From assembly GCA_009760855.2 (NCBI GenBank), contig WPIO01000263.1:1-64000 (forward strand): DNA of 64,000 bases. Direction: 5' to 3'. Origin of the DNA: Cristatella mucedo. Its lineage: Eukaryota > Bryozoa > Phylactolaemata > Cristatellidae. A program made the translations under genes and the position numbers. The notes beneath the pieces were generated by a model, which saw nothing but the letters and a program-made list of their open reading frames with translations, made no database searches and was not told where the DNA came from. Shown piece by piece: positions 20,795-32,694 of the stretch. Within the stretch, counting starts at the first letter, position 1. The number at the start of each line of letters is the position of its first letter.

Positions 20795-22300
20795 TGCTGT
20801 GCCAACAAAATTTATTTCCTTAGGAACGACAACATCTGGTTAACTGCTAAACCTTTTACCAACAGAACCATCGAAGTAAATATTACTATCGATAAATTTC
20901 CATCTATTACAATATTTAAATAACCAAGTCTAACTCCATCAATCCGGCCCACCTGGTCGCTCAAAATCCTAACGGACTTTCCTCGCATATCTAAGGTTTC
21001 AGTTATAGTGAACTGCCAGTTTCCTAACAAAGTTGGTGGGCATATAACTTTTATTTGAGAGATCATTATCTGAATAAGGAGGACTGCTAACATTAATAAA
21101 TCCATTTACAGTTACAGTTCCATTAATTTCTCCACCAGTTAATGGTGACATGTATAAGCATAGTCTTTTGTTGTGGCATCACTTGGTGTAACAGGATCAT
21201 CAAGGTCTATCACTTGCTGCCCATTCATTTCAAGATCGCAATCAGCCGTAGCTCCTCTGGAAGCATTAGCAAAGCAAAGGGTGTAGATTTAATTTCTGTG
21301 GACTGCATCGCCAGGATCCACATGATCAACTAAACGTTTCGTCAAGTTTTCATACCTGTTCAAGTTTCCAACATGTATATTGCCAGTTTTACGAATACAA
21401 TTCTTCACACCAGATCCCCTTCTTCTGTAGCCGAGAGACACTTTCTATATTACACTGACAAAAAACTCTACGTAAATTACAGATTTATCAGCTATAAAGG
21501 TATTAATCACGTATCTGCAGGATCAATTGATTTCAATCACCATCATTAAAGTTCCCGAAATTCCGTAACTGTTATCACTTGTTAACTCAAGGAACATACC
21601 CATCTTGGCAGAGCGCCACATTACATTAGAAACTATTCAAAAGTTACCAACAGTTCCAGTAATAAATGTTGGAATGGGAGTAGCAAATCCTAATTTGTTA
21701 CCTTGGATGTCAAACACCAGCATGTGTGCAGGAGTAACGTTAACAGACGAGCACTCTGTACCAGTGCCATTAACTTTTGTGCCACAGCTACCAAGCTCTA
21801 GCAAACTCAAGAAAGTCTTCAATTTTAGGTACTTAAAGCTGCACTGTTGTTTAGCAGTATCACCATATTTCTTGCTGACAAATCCTGAATCTTTCGCATT
21901 TGCAATTGCATTATTTCCGAGATTAAGATTTCCTTTAGAAACGCCAGCAAAGAAATGCTCAATTGACTTCAGTAATCCGTAGTTTATGATTTCGTAAGGA
22001 ATTAGGCTTTTAAACCCAGTGCCATCAGCAGAATGACCAGAGATTCCTTTAATGTTCACACAGTTCAATTGTGAGCTCACTAATCCATTGTTTTTTTCGG
22101 CAACGCAGCACTTGGTGGGCCAACTATTGCAAATGATCCTACAACTTTTGAGACTACTTGCCCATCAAAGTCAGGCCCAGTAGCATACGAATGATTGATT
22201 GCATCCGTGTCTGCGACAGGTGTTCCTAGGCCTGTCATTTTGTTGAACCGGCAATCCAAGTCTGAGAGCAGCATCCCATTAATCTTTGAAATTAGCTCCT
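20795..22300 (-). pseudogene. Fibre-like protein of the virus-like element, left flank
   Basis: Minus-strand frames (22,080-22,274, 21,637-22,080 and others down to 20,812) carry at least three units of a repeated pattern: an asparagine/methionine-rich strand, then a DP/TP turn, then a D-A-x-x-K-x-Y-like end. Visible examples are FNKMTGLGTPVADTDAINHSY near 22,200, NGQQVIDLDDPVTPSDATTK near 21,220, and SDNDLSNKSY near 21,060. Patterns of this kind occur in phage tail fibres and in fibre-like proteins of virus-like elements. Stops and frameshifts separate the units. The likely role of the ancestor was a trimeric surface fibre (inference). Confidence 0.5.
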
Positions 22301-22351
22301 CCTATATAGACGAAACGATCAAGCCTTAGTAAACTACAACTAAAATAATTT

Positions 22352-23300
22352 ATGAGTTGGAAACGGATCAAAGTGAAATTCGATGATATTGGACAAGGTA
22401 CTCTTGTGAAGTTAAGCAATGGGTATGCGAACAAAGTTAAAAGAAATTTGAGAGCCACGACTAGAACGACGGTTCAGCAGTCGAAGAAAATTATCGTTGA
22501 ACTAGGATACGATGCTAAATCAGGATTTGACACAGCTAAAGAAGTAGTTTCAGGGAGTAATACCACTGCTGACGCAGTTTCCAAGGGAGTTGTAAAATTT
22601 TGCCCAAAATTGCAGCAACATTTAATAACCAGCCTTCCATAAAATTGCTGAAATTTTGCCGAAAGTGCTACGTTCTTTAAAAGTGATTGGATCTTCGAAA
22701 AAGTATTTGGTGATTTCCTTTCGGGCACCACAGGAATAGTTTACTTGAAACTTTTATGATTCTTCTAGAAAGTATGGTCACGTCAATCGGCCTACAATTC
22801 TTGAAAAGATTAAGGGATTGGAAAAAATGATTTTCAGTCGGGAAGGCTTGTGCATTAATGAGATATTGGTTGAAGTAATTCCGACTGGTATGCAGATCCA
22901 AGTAAGTTCGTAAGTGACATGTTTGGCACACAGGTAGAATGGGACGCTGCAGTATTTGATTCGAAATCGTGGAATAAGGAATTCCCTGAAGTCAGGAGTG
23001 GAGGCTTTCTTTCAGGGATTCCAGCTATCGTTGCTAGCATCATGGTAATTTTTGGGCTGTAGGTACTGTCGTTTCCATAGCAATGAAATTAGCTGGGCTC
23101 ATTATAAATAATCGATACTACTCTAGACACTACCAAAGCACCACTGATAAACACTCATGAAGAACGTCTTTCCGCTTTAGAAATACAAAGTTCTCCGATT
23201 AAGAAATATGTTGCTTGTGAAACTTTATGCCGAGGGTGAGTCTAGAAGAAATTCATAGTGAAATTTTAAAGTTTAGAGACCAATTGAAAAAGCATTGTAA
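22352..23300 (+). pseudogene. Unknown gene(s) of the virus-like element
   Basis: The open frame 22,352-22,642 (96 residues) is basic at the start (MSWKRIKVKFDDIGQG) with no familiar domain. A second piece in another frame (22,917-23,063) ends with a hydrophobic stretch (GIPAIVASIMVIFGL), which could be a membrane segment. Further pieces around 23,100-23,300 are broken. They lie just right of the divergent fibre-like gene, so the region near 22,300-22,350 may have been a divergent promoter. Confidence 0.4.
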
Positions 23301-23527
23301 GAACTAATAATCTGTACATCTAAAAACCTTATTATCTTCTTTAATCCAGTATTGAAAACTAAGACGAGTTTATTGCAATTGCAAACGAATAGCCTCTCCA
23401 TGTCTTGCCTGCACAGCAACTTCTGGAGTATTGAAGTAACATAGGAAGTAGCTTTGCCCTTTCATTTTGATCCTAGAACACCACTTCCCTGATTTGCAGA
23501 GAAAATATATTAATTCTATAAGCCCCG
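23301..23527. other. Spacer within the virus-like element
   Basis: AT-rich, with no supported frame. It precedes a SINE1 insertion. Confidence 0.4.
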
Positions 23528-23692
23528 ATGACATATATAAGTATATATAATTCATTGGTGTAGCCCCCCAAGAGAACTTAATCTTTATTCAAGAGCTTCG
23601 CATATGCCTCAGGGCTCGAGCCCACGACCTCAGCCAGACCTTGGTCGGGAGAACCCCTTAACCGCTGGACCAAACCAGCTCAGCTGTATTAC
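23528..23692 (-). mobile_element. SINE1 copy
   Basis: One of the best SINE1 copies. The minus strand reads GGTTTGGTCCAGCGGTTAAG (box A region), then GGTCTGGCTGAGGTCGTGGG and GCTCGAGCCC (box B region). A LINE-A-like tail AAAGATTAAGTTCTCTTGGG follows, ending in ATATATAC repeats. Confidence 0.8.
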
Positions 23693-24349
23693 GTTGCCTC
23701 TTTCTATTTCTGCCGTTCTCCGAATGAGCAGTTGCGAAAATGAGAGCATCTATTATTAGAAGAATTTCAATTGACTTGATCGATTTCTTGAATTGGCATT
23801 TCGTCAGTCATAATGAGCCACTCAATTCTATGAGTTGATAAGTTTATCCATCTATCCTTATTACTCGATAACCATCACTTGATATGCAACCCGCCTCTGA
23901 TCCTACTCCAGCACTTCGCCTAGAAAACTTCCAGAAAAATTTACCCGCGTGTTGCTCGTATTAGAATAACTCCATCACCCGAGCACGGAATGCCAAAACT
24001 TTAATTTTCGCGTGTATACTATAGCTTTCTCAAGTGCTAAATCAAAAATTAAACTTTTTAAAAGGAGATGACTGTAGCAAGAAGTGAGTTTAAGTCTCTC
24101 AGAACACCAAAAACTGATACTTGTGAAAGCAGAGATCCGGTGTTGCTAAGAATATCTAAGGACTCTTTGGTCCGCCCTGACAGGATCCTCGTAATGATAT
24201 CTTAACACGGATGATTTGAGAAGCACAGATAAACAAATTCAGGTCGAACCCTAAGATTCAGTGCTAGCCAACTCAAAGCAAATCATTCACGAGGAGGTGA
24301 CTTTCCGGAGCGGATTGCCACTAAGATGTTTGAAGGCCGTGAGCAACAC
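23693..24349. other. No recognisable gene
   Basis: AT-rich spacer between SINE1 and LINE-A insertions; it may be decayed virus-like sequence or older host DNA. Confidence 0.35.
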
Positions 24350-24615
24350 TTCATAATAATAAAAATGATAATGCCCTTGATAAAGCGCCCTCAGACAACA
24401 AAATCTTTATCTAGGCGCTTTACGTATGCTGCAAAGGAAAACGCCATTGAATGGTAATTAATAACGTGCTTGATGAACAACATAAATGACATGGTTAGGA
24501 GTGACATGCACAGGGTCAGCATGCAAATGTGGTTAGTGGCAGCATGCACAGTGTCACCACACATAAGCACATGAAGGGCGAATGACAGGGACCCACTAAA
24601 CGTTTACCTAAATAC
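24350..24615 (-). mobile_element. LINE-A 3' fragment
   Basis: ATAATAATAAAAATGATAAT, then the reverse-complemented hairpin (AAAGCGCCCTC ... TAGGCGCTTTA), then 3' untranslated sequence up to TTTAGGTAAACG. Truncated just before the end of the ORF. Confidence 0.85.
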
Positions 24616-24639
24616 TAATGCTTCCCAGCAGGGAAATAG

Positions 24640-25984
24640 AAGAATATTTCACTAATGACTCCTTTTACAAAACTGGCAAAATGTCTTTCGTCGGGTCTTT
24701 TCACACAATTCAGCGAAAGCATCGACGGAGGGTACACACACGTCAATAATCTCGATCGGGCAGCCCTAAATCTCGACAACAGTTACGGAGAAACTTCAAG
24801 CGAACCTGAACCTAATAGGACATAAGCTAGAAACTTTCGGACTTAGCTTTGGCAAAAGCAGCTGCTCGTATCTGATTAGATAATATGCAGCCCGATTTTG
24901 TCTGCAATCACGCCAAGACTGCAGCAGCGAATTATGGCAGCAAAAGCAAAGCTTGGACTCGGCCTTAATGATACATTTGCTAGTGATTTCTTGAAAGATA
25001 AAGTATAAAATCTCAGCTGGTCTCACAAAAATTAATAAATATGCTAGGAACTTGGTTGATAGAATGCTTGACCTTACTAGCAAGAAAATATATACAATAC
25101 TAAACGTTAACTTATTTTTGTTTTTGCTTTCACTCTATCTCATTCTGTTATGTTTTTCTTATCTATCTTACTTTTTACTCATCTCATAGTCAACCGTACC
25201 AAATACCTAACGTTCTGTGCTTGGAGCTCTATAGATCTTAACTTGATCACGTTTAAGCATGAAATTCAATCTTGGCTCCATTTAATAATACACTTTAGAA
25301 ACATAATAACCATCGAGAAGACCGGAAATATCAAAATCATTTATTAGTTCCTCAATTATTTCTGGTGGTCCAGCAAAGTTTATAGGTCGATTCTTGTCAT
25401 TTAAGACCAAACAAAGATTCTAGATTATTTTTGTACGAGGAAGGCACAAAATACTAAACCTATTATACCTTGCCCGAGGATTTACTCACATTCCCATAAA
25501 AGAGATCAGAAACAACATTAACTTAGTAATCATTTTCAAATGGAATGCAACTGATACCGAATAAATCAGAGAAGCTGGCTACACTGGTTGCGTTGATCGA
25601 AAGAAATTTTGGGATTTCGTGTCAATTCTTGCACAAGAAGTAATTTTGGTTGCTATTTAATCGACCTGACCAAAGCAGTCTGAGGGTATGTTTTGGTCTG
25701 TAGACAACGATTTCCGACCACTAATAACTATTTTTAAAGAAAAGTAACAATAGATATAGGACGATGCTCAACTGTAGGATTTTTTAAAAGCCTGGAAAGA
25801 AATATATCGTGATATCGTGCAAGAAGAAGTTGGCTATGAGGAAAGGTGGCCCGATTTGCAGGAGCTTCGCTGCTCAGCGTAATTGCAGAATGATCTACAA
25901 GTTCAGAGGCTTCAAGCAGAAAATACAGCGAGGGACACTGCTGAAGCACATTTGGACCGGCGAGCACCATAGAGAGCAACTGAC
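24640..25984 (+). pseudogene. Broken genes of the virus-like element, unassigned
   Basis: Frame pieces include an alanine-rich stretch around 24,830-25,000 (KLSDLALAKAAAR and HAKTAAANYGSKSKA) and KKLAMRKGGPICRSFAAQRN at 25,809-26,000. A basic, alanine-rich stretch of this sort could come from a DNA-binding or core protein, but it is too broken to say. The antisense frame 24,796-25,083 looks like a shadow. 25,150-25,347 (65 residues, hydrophobic start) may be another small gene. Confidence 0.3.
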
Positions 25985-26335
25985 AACTCTAGTAACCTGA
26001 TAATTGAGAAACTGAAAACAGCTAGACCTGCTCTTGCTAAGCAAATTGAAACCACGCAGGCATTAGAAAGTTTAAATGCTGCGCCTGATATTTCTCTAAC
26101 TGCTGGTAAAGTCACTGAAGCTGTTAAGGTAAATAAATGCACAATAGAAATTACCGAATTGCAAATGCTGCGAAAAATAATGCTACTAACGAAAAATCCA
26201 AAAGTTCTATTAATGTTATTCTGAAAGACACAGCCAAAAAATTGGCAATAATCCGAGCGCTGGCACATCAATAAGATCTCGTGTCAAAGCTGGTAGAATT
26301 TTTAAATATTTGCCCAAAGGAAAAATTGCCTCCTG
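25985..26335 (+). pseudogene. Coiled-coil-like gene remnant
   Basis: The frame from about 25,985 reads IIEKLKTARPALAKQIETTQ, then ALESLNAAPDISLTAGKVTE, then ITELQMLRK. Spaced Leu/Ile and charged residues suggest a coiled coil. A frameshift ends it near 26,190. Function is unknown. Confidence 0.35.
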
Positions 26336-26339
26336 GAGT

Positions 26340-27240
26340 TAATTAATAGGTAAAAGATTATGAAGAAACTGGTAATCAAGAAACATTACAAGCAATTTAC
26401 CAAAGATTGTTTGATGAGGATCCCAAACACCGAGAACGAGGAACAGACTCCATCCGAAGGAGGATTGTACTCCTGTAAGTGTGATTTTAAAAGCACAAGC
26501 TGGGTAAGACTGGCACTGAAGCAACTGAATCTCCTTCGATTTTTAAGAATTAAGCAGAAGTACTTGAGAAATACGACATTACCTTTCTAAATCGCGAAAA
26601 GCAGTTTAGAGACATATTGCTAAAATCAATAAACTTTTGTATAACTTTTGTATTAGTATATATAAATTTCAGTGCGGTTGAAGATGTCTCAGGAAATGCT
26701 GACGAGCATTGAGACAATAAAAAGATTTACTCAATCAAAGCCGGAAGATTTTTGTTTAATATTTCTGGAGCAAAAAATTCTGCTAGAATTTAAATAGATG
26801 ACACAATTATGCTTAGGAGCAAGAAATTAAGGATGTCTTTGAAAAAGGTTGCAGGAACTAATTTAGTGAAGAACATTACAAATTTGAATACTAGTTTTGC
26901 TTAAAGATTTTCAGGTGAAATCAGAGCGAACGATAACGGCTAGGTTCGGAGTGTAGCCTGGTGTTTCAGATGAAGTGAAAATCGGAATTGCTGGCACAAT
27001 AACTCAGTCAGGAGCAATAACAGGCCAATTACAGCTTGGAGTTGATATAGCTACTTCTAATTCTTATACTATGATGCCCTTGGGGTGGAATTTTTTTGAA
27101 AACAATTTCAGTGTTTTCAGTTATATTGGTTTTACTGGTTCTACTTACACAACCGATCCTACTTTTGGTACCAATTATCCAAGCAACACAGGTCGAGTAA
27201 CCTGTGTACCAAACACAATGGTGGTCTCTGAAAACTAATT
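26340..27240 (+). pseudogene. Unassigned structural-type genes
   Basis: Frame pieces: ETGNQETLQAIYQRLFDEDP (about 26,362-26,420), then KKLRMSLKKVAGTNLVKNIT (about 26,825-26,885). The open frame 26,975-27,238 (87 residues) follows, rich in Thr, Ser, Gly and Asn (AGTITQSGAITGQLQLGVD), with a composition like beta-rich surface proteins. Position between other structural-type genes suggests virion proteins, but no homologue is recognised. Confidence 0.35.
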
Positions 27241-28200
27241 AATGGTTTCTGATGTTATCTTAATAGTTGTGAATTGCAATTTTGTTGCTAGTGGTTCAAT
27301 TACGTATATTGAGAAGAATCACAAGTACCTGGAAGTTTTACTTACAAATTGTATACTTGTGAACAAATTGTATATTAGCCAAACGCTATTAAGTATCATG
27401 ATTTAATTGGTGAAACAGTTTGTAATACAATGATTACTGTTACAAACCAAGACAAAATTGTTTAGACTTTGGTTCACAGCAATTTACAGTTGTTGTAGAA
27501 ATTTTTGAAGTATAATATAATAACGTCAATAAGGTTACCTGGAACAACCTTTTCCGATTCAAAAACATTATGTCCACCAATAATCCTTAAGGAAAAGGGC
27601 TTTAACAATGTTGGGCATAGAAGAGTCGAGTTTGTTTACATGACAAAGTTATATTGAATGTAATTCAAGGTGTGAATTATACACTGTGGTACAGAAGACC
27701 AATGACCGATCCAACATTAGTTTCAATTAAAGATCCTCCCGGGTATTAAGATTCGACGAAAATAATGAATAAATTGAATGACTTGCTCAAGAATTTGCCA
27801 GAACCACAATGTAGAAACACAAACTCATACGAGCCAAGTAAAAAAAAAGTGATACTGGGATTATATTGTCAAATGACATAAATGAAAAAACTTTAATCCA
27901 AGTCGCTAGTGATTTTGCTGTTTTGTTATGAAGCAAGGCTTCTGGTGTTATTGCTTCAATTGGTGACACACTTGGCTTTAATTGTAGTGAACAAGGTTCG
28001 ATTGATCCTACAATGGTTTGAGGGACTCCATGTGAAGCGATTGCACAAGTTATGTAGTTTTCTGGTGCTTACAAAGAATGGAACACAATGAGTTTGCCTG
28101 ATAACAAAGGAGTGAAATGGATTACCGTTGATTGTTGTGACCTAGTTAATCCGGAAAGGAATTACATAGAATATCAAACAGGATTTGCTAAGCAGTGATG
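27241..28200 (+). pseudogene. Unassigned broken gene
   Basis: The last part (27,939-28,196) is one frame with two stops: SIGDTLGFNCSEQGSIDPTM, then NTMSLPDNKGVKWITVDCCD. Earlier pieces are short. I do not recognise it. Confidence 0.3.
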
Positions 28201-28429
28201 TTCGTTGCTTATCATTGACATAGCTGGTATACATCCTGGTGATAAAGTTGACATCCATTGGCCAAACATTATCTTCTTATCAACAAGAGGCGATATAGAA
28301 TCAATAGGTACTTTCAGTGGGAGTCTAACAGACAAAATAGGAATGACGGTAATTTTATGTCTGATGTCATGGTGAGAATAGAAATTTTCAAACAGCATAG
28401 AAAAATTGAAAGTTTTGCTTAAATTGGGC

Positions 28430-28900
28430 ACGGTAAGATTACTGGCGGGAAGTATGGCTCTGGAGTCCTTGATAAAGGTATTGATGGCATTGGCAAATTT
28501 ACCCCTGCCATCTACGGAATGACTTATCTTGGTGTAAACAGTGCTAACAAAGGTATTGAAATGCACGAAGCACGTAAACTTATTGAACTGCAAGCAAAGA
28601 AAGAAAAGGTCGATGAGGAGTGAGGCCTTGAAACGACGAGAGCTCGACGACAAACTTGAGGGAGAGGAGCTCAAGAAGTATGAAGAATATGAATTAGAAA
28701 TCTGTATGAATTGGAGAAGCGCGAGAAAGAAGAAGAAAATGAGAGCAAGATGAAAGATGTCGACCTAGAAATCAAGCGCTGACAAGTGCTTGAGAAAATG
28801 AAACAAAAGAAGAAGAGGAAGGTGAACGTTGCAGCGGAGCCAGAAGAAGTAGAAGATTACTGTGTACGCCAAATGACAATGATCCTAAAGCATACAAGCT
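28430..28900 (+). pseudogene. Charged, lysine/glutamate-rich gene remnant
   Basis: Frame pieces GKITGGKYGSGVLDKGIDGI (28,430 on) and EARKLIELQAKKEKVDEE are followed by a long Lys/Glu-rich stretch to about 28,860. The Gly-rich start followed by a charged helix is suggestive of a minor virion protein, but that is a guess. The antisense 166-residue frame 28,174-28,674 is a shadow of it. Confidence 0.3.
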
Positions 28901-29149
28901 AATCGAGATATTAAAATACGAGGAATCCTTTGCTTTTAAAGAACCAAAGTTTGCGGCTGCGCCTGAACAACGAGGAAGTCTTGATGGTTACGGAGGAGCA
29001 ATAACAAAAAGTTAGGTGCAGGCGTTTACTGGCAAAGCAGAAAATAAATTCTTTACTATGTATAGAGAAAGTATGGCTAGTGCTCCGACTGATGAAATTC
29101 TATAACTAAGTGATCCAAGTTTCCCGCTGAATACTATCAGAAATTAATT

Positions 29150-30700
29150 ACCAGTATCCCGGGTTCTACCAAACTAATGGAACCGAAACTGACTCGTTTA
29201 CAAATAAGCTACTAACTTTTACTGTACCACGAGAACAGAATCTGTGCCATGGGCTGTCAGATTCTTATTTAGTGATTGAGGGGAAAATTCAAGTTCCAAG
29301 TGCAGCAGCAGAGACTTACGAGGCACCTACTCAAAATCTAACACAAGGTTTTGTTAAAAATGAAGCGCTTGGATGTTTAGCTCAATGAAAGTTAGACTTG
29401 GCGAAGAAGAGATTGAAAGTCTTGCCTCGTCACAGGGGCCAGGTACAGTTTCAAACCTAATGGGCCTGCTAACCTATATAATTCAACCTACCCAAATGAC
29501 TATAATAGAGCAGAGGGCCCTGCAACTGGGTAAAAAAAGGATGAACAATTGATAATTATGAATATAGGCTATACAAATTATACAAGCCTTAATGCATCTG
29601 CAGCAACTGGTTCGAATAACGGGTTCATTTATAGGCGAGGCCCTACTGGTACTCTTGCCGATTATGTAGGAAAGTTTAATATTTCGCTGCCGAGATCTAG
29701 ATTATATGGTTTCTGCTCTGATATGAACAAAATACTATATAACATTATTTTTACCCTTGAAATTAATCGCGTAGCAGGAGCAGACTGACTATGATGCTAA
29801 AAAGACTGGGGCAACAGAACTTGCTGATAATATACAATAACAAAATAGTTATAAGGGGAGCAGTTGAAGACAAAGGCGATGGTGTTTGGACTGCTTTCAT
29901 GATTGCTAGGTCGAGAATGAGGCTCGTGGTTGCATGCGTTATACCTGCTCTTAGCATTAAAAGGAGCTTAGCAGAAATCTCAAGCTAGCGTGGAAAGAAA
30001 CTGAAATTGAATTGCAGAGTAAGACGTTATGAAAACATGACACTGGCAAACTTGAACCAAGGTCGCAGGTACACTCGTATGCTCTCTGTGCAGAATACTA
30101 TTGACAAAGTTAAATAGCTAATTGTTGCCGCACAAGACTTAAAAAAATATGGCGACTTCACGCAAAATCCTTGTACTTAAAATCAGGGAAATATTAAAAA
30201 ATTCATTGTATAGGCTAATGGTTCTACTCAGTATACTTTTTTAGCTAGAACCAGTTTTCTAATAGATGTAGAATGCTCGACTGAGTATCTTGATTTTATA
30301 GAATTCAGGAAACAATACCTATGCATTAACAAAGTTCCTGAACTCGTCGGTGTTACTTATCCTGAATGGTTAATGCTGTATCCAATTCATGTAATCGACT
30401 TACGATAAAACGACCAACCTTTAAGAAATACTACTAGACCAGATGTTGCTAACGGGTTCAGTGAGTTGGTTCGTGCTGGCACAATTGCTATAGTTCATTA
30501 CTTGATGATCTGCGAGAACACTGCAGAGTTTACTTCTAATGGCAATGGAAGTCAGTTACTTGCAAGAAAGGCTTATGGGCTTATGACAATATTGATACAG
30601 AATGAAATATTTATACGATATACGATGGAAAAGTTTGATTTTTTCAAGGTTCAGAGTGACGGAACAGAGCGATGCCTTCAAGTTTGGTGGGTCTGAGGTT
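29150..30700 (+). pseudogene. Candidate major capsid-like protein of the virus-like element
   Basis: A gene-sized stretch in several frames. Near 29,220-29,290 it has FTVPREQNLCHGLSDSYLVI, which resembles the N-terminal strand-turn-strand signature I associate with Polinton double-jelly-roll capsids (the F54H12.2 type). Further pieces are SSMKVRLGEEEIES, the open frame 29,549-29,788 (FIYRRGPTGTLADYVGKFN), and ECSTEYLDFIEFRKQYLCIN near 30,270. The open frame 30,466-30,696 begins MVRAGTIAIVHYLMICENTA. At least five stops or shifts break it. The length (about 500 codons) fits a capsid protein. Structure prediction on the pieces would be needed to confirm. Confidence 0.45.
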
Positions 30701-30819
30701 TATTCTGCACTGGGATGGGGAACGGCATTTGGTGATCAGAGCGACTGTGACATTGATGAAATGGCTAACCGAAAGCTAAAAAATATATAGCGAACAGCTC
30801 TAAAAAATGATTCCCGCTG

Positions 30820-31195
30820 GTGTTATTTGGTAATGTGTTTCAACCGTTTGCTGCTAAGTTCTTCGAGACAAAATTTGGGACTAAGCTAGAAAACGCAAAC
30901 AATTTTTTTAGTCGTGATGGGGTTTACAGATAATCACCTGATGAATTAATTAGAGGTAATAATTTGGTAGAGATTAAATGTCTTTAGAGCAGCCAAATAA
31001 CAGAGGGTGTTATTACAAAGCATGATCATGCCCAATGTTTGCCTCGTTTACATGAGTTAAAACTGAGAGATTACCTTTACTCGGAATTAAAAATAATCGT
31101 GCCGGGACTGAATTGTGAAGATGCACCTGAGAGTTACCTCAACGTCAGAAATGTCAGAAGTCCTACAAAGAGAGACACTTTGAGTCTGACTTGAT
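30820..31195 (+). pseudogene. YqaJ-like viral exonuclease fragment
   Basis: The frame at 30,836-30,990 has FQPFAAKFFETKFGTKLENA, then SPDELIRGNN and LVEIKC. The order matches the YqaJ/lambda-exonuclease core: a glutamate helix, then SPDG, then a V-E-I-K-C strand. The expected G of SPDG is E here. A stop sits directly before SPD and another after EIKCL. A second open piece (30,987-31,193) continues with ELKLRDYLYSELKII. Enzymes of this family degrade DNA ends for recombination and genome processing. It lies between the capsid-like and the right fibre-like genes on the same strand. Confidence 0.6.
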
Positions 31196-31379
31196 TAGCA
31201 AGTATAGGCGATTAAATAACAAAGTTAAACCCAGATTTAATATAAGGAATTACATTAGGAGATCACTACGACAAGTATTGGAAGAAGAAGATCCTGGTTG
31301 ATTTTCTAGAACTGTTCCAGTAGTTAGAGAAATCCTTAATAAATCTAAAGTTTTATTAGCAATTTATATAGACGAACTG

Positions 31380-31776
31380 CAAAGTATAACTTAGTATATG
31401 CGTTAACAATTTAATGAATATTTATTGTCTGATTATTCTGCAAATAGAAACAGAGTAACGAATCTTGCACATCTAGTTTACCCAAATTAGGCTGTTACGA
31501 AATCTTATGCTGATGTCAATTTTTAGTTAATGGATGAGGATCTATCGATTAAAGGGTGGCTACTACTAATGTCGGTCCAGCAGTAAATGCTACAAATGCT
31601 GTTAGTGTTTCCCAAATTAGTAATTATGATAGTAAATAAAGCAATACGATGACAGCAGACTTAAATATGAACAACTTTGCTTTTACTTCGGCTTATTGGA
31701 AATCTAGCTCTACTATGCTTAATTTTTTGCCTGATGACTTTTGCGTTACTTATGCGGGAATAAAACTATTTGTTAT
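31380..31776 (+). pseudogene. Fibre-like protein of the virus-like element, right flank (5' part)
   Basis: Several frames hold fibre-type units: NRVTNLAHLVYPN near 31,450 followed by AVTKSYADVN, then VGPAVNATNAVSVSQISNYD near 31,575, then TADLNMNNFAFTS at 31,650. The repeat pattern is the same as in the minus-strand gene at 20,795-22,300. LINE-A copies interrupt it at 31,777 and the frame resumes at 36,140 in matching phase. Confidence 0.5.
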
Positions 31777-32520
31777 GGTAATAATAATAATAATAATGTA
31801 CTTAATAAATCGCCCCCAGAGAATTCAATCTCTTTTTAAGCGCTTTACATTTGCTGCAAAGGGAAATGCAATTAAATGGTAAGTAAAATCATGCTTGAAA
31901 AACAAACAAGATGAATAAAATGGCTAGGGGTGACATGCACAGGGTCAGCATGCAAATGTGGTTAGTGGCAGCATGCACAGTGTCAGCACGCATAAGCACA
32001 TCAAGGACGAATCACAGGGACCCACTAAATGCTGTCCTAAATAGGTGTGTTTTTAAGATCTTTTTAAATGTAGTCAGATCAGGGGAGGTTCTGACGCAGG
32101 TCGGGAGTGAGTTCCAGGCTTTGGGAGCATACGAACTAAATGCACGGTCTTCAAAGGATTTGTGGTTCGTACAAGATATTTCTAGACTGTTGGATTCCGA
32201 AAAGCAGGTGGTACAATGGTTGGCCTGATGAGGGAGTATGTAGGAGAGATTGGCTAAAGCCATAGAATGAAGGGACCTAAAAGTGAGTGACAAAACCTTG
32301 GAGTCAATCCGTTGCTTAACTGGTAGCCAGTGCAGGTCGGCGAGAAGTGGAGTAATGTGGCAACTGCGGGGCTCACGACAGACAAGCCTAGCTGCGGGGT
32401 TTTGTACCAGCTTCATTCGCCTGATCGCACACGCTGGGAGGACAGTAAGCAGTGAGTTGCAGAAGTCGAGACGAGATGTCACGAATGCATGGACCAACTT
32501 AGATGTTGTATGGTAGCCCT
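31777..32520 (-). mobile_element. LINE-A 5'-truncated copy (left of a head-to-head pair)
   Basis: TAATAATAATAATAATG and the reverse-complemented hairpin mark its 3' end at the left. The minus open frame 32,012-32,557 holds the last 160 or so residues of the reverse transcriptase (KLVHAFVTSRLDFCNSLL ... KAWNSLPTCVRTSPDL). It is truncated at about 32,520, where unrelated sequence begins. Confidence 0.85.
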
Positions 32521-32694
32521 GCAACAAAAAAGCTAAATAAGGGAAATAATTCAACAAATAATGTTCCTCGAATTCTCACCTCGTGACATAGAGCGCTCTA
32601 ACGTGCGTTCGTGTTCGTTAGAAGATTCTTCCGAAAAGCGAAGTTCTTGTGAACATCGCATACGGAAACGATACAGCTAAGACATGTTTAAAGT
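32521..32694. other. Junction between the two LINE-A copies
   Basis: About 175 bp joining the 5' ends of two oppositely oriented LINE-A copies. It may be the extreme 5' end of the plus copy or filler. Confidence 0.35.

Noticed and set aside
28174-28674. 166-residue minus-strand open frame
   Set aside because: It is antisense to the charged plus-strand gene pieces of the virus-like element, and its serine/leucine-rich start is the complement of Lys/Glu codons.
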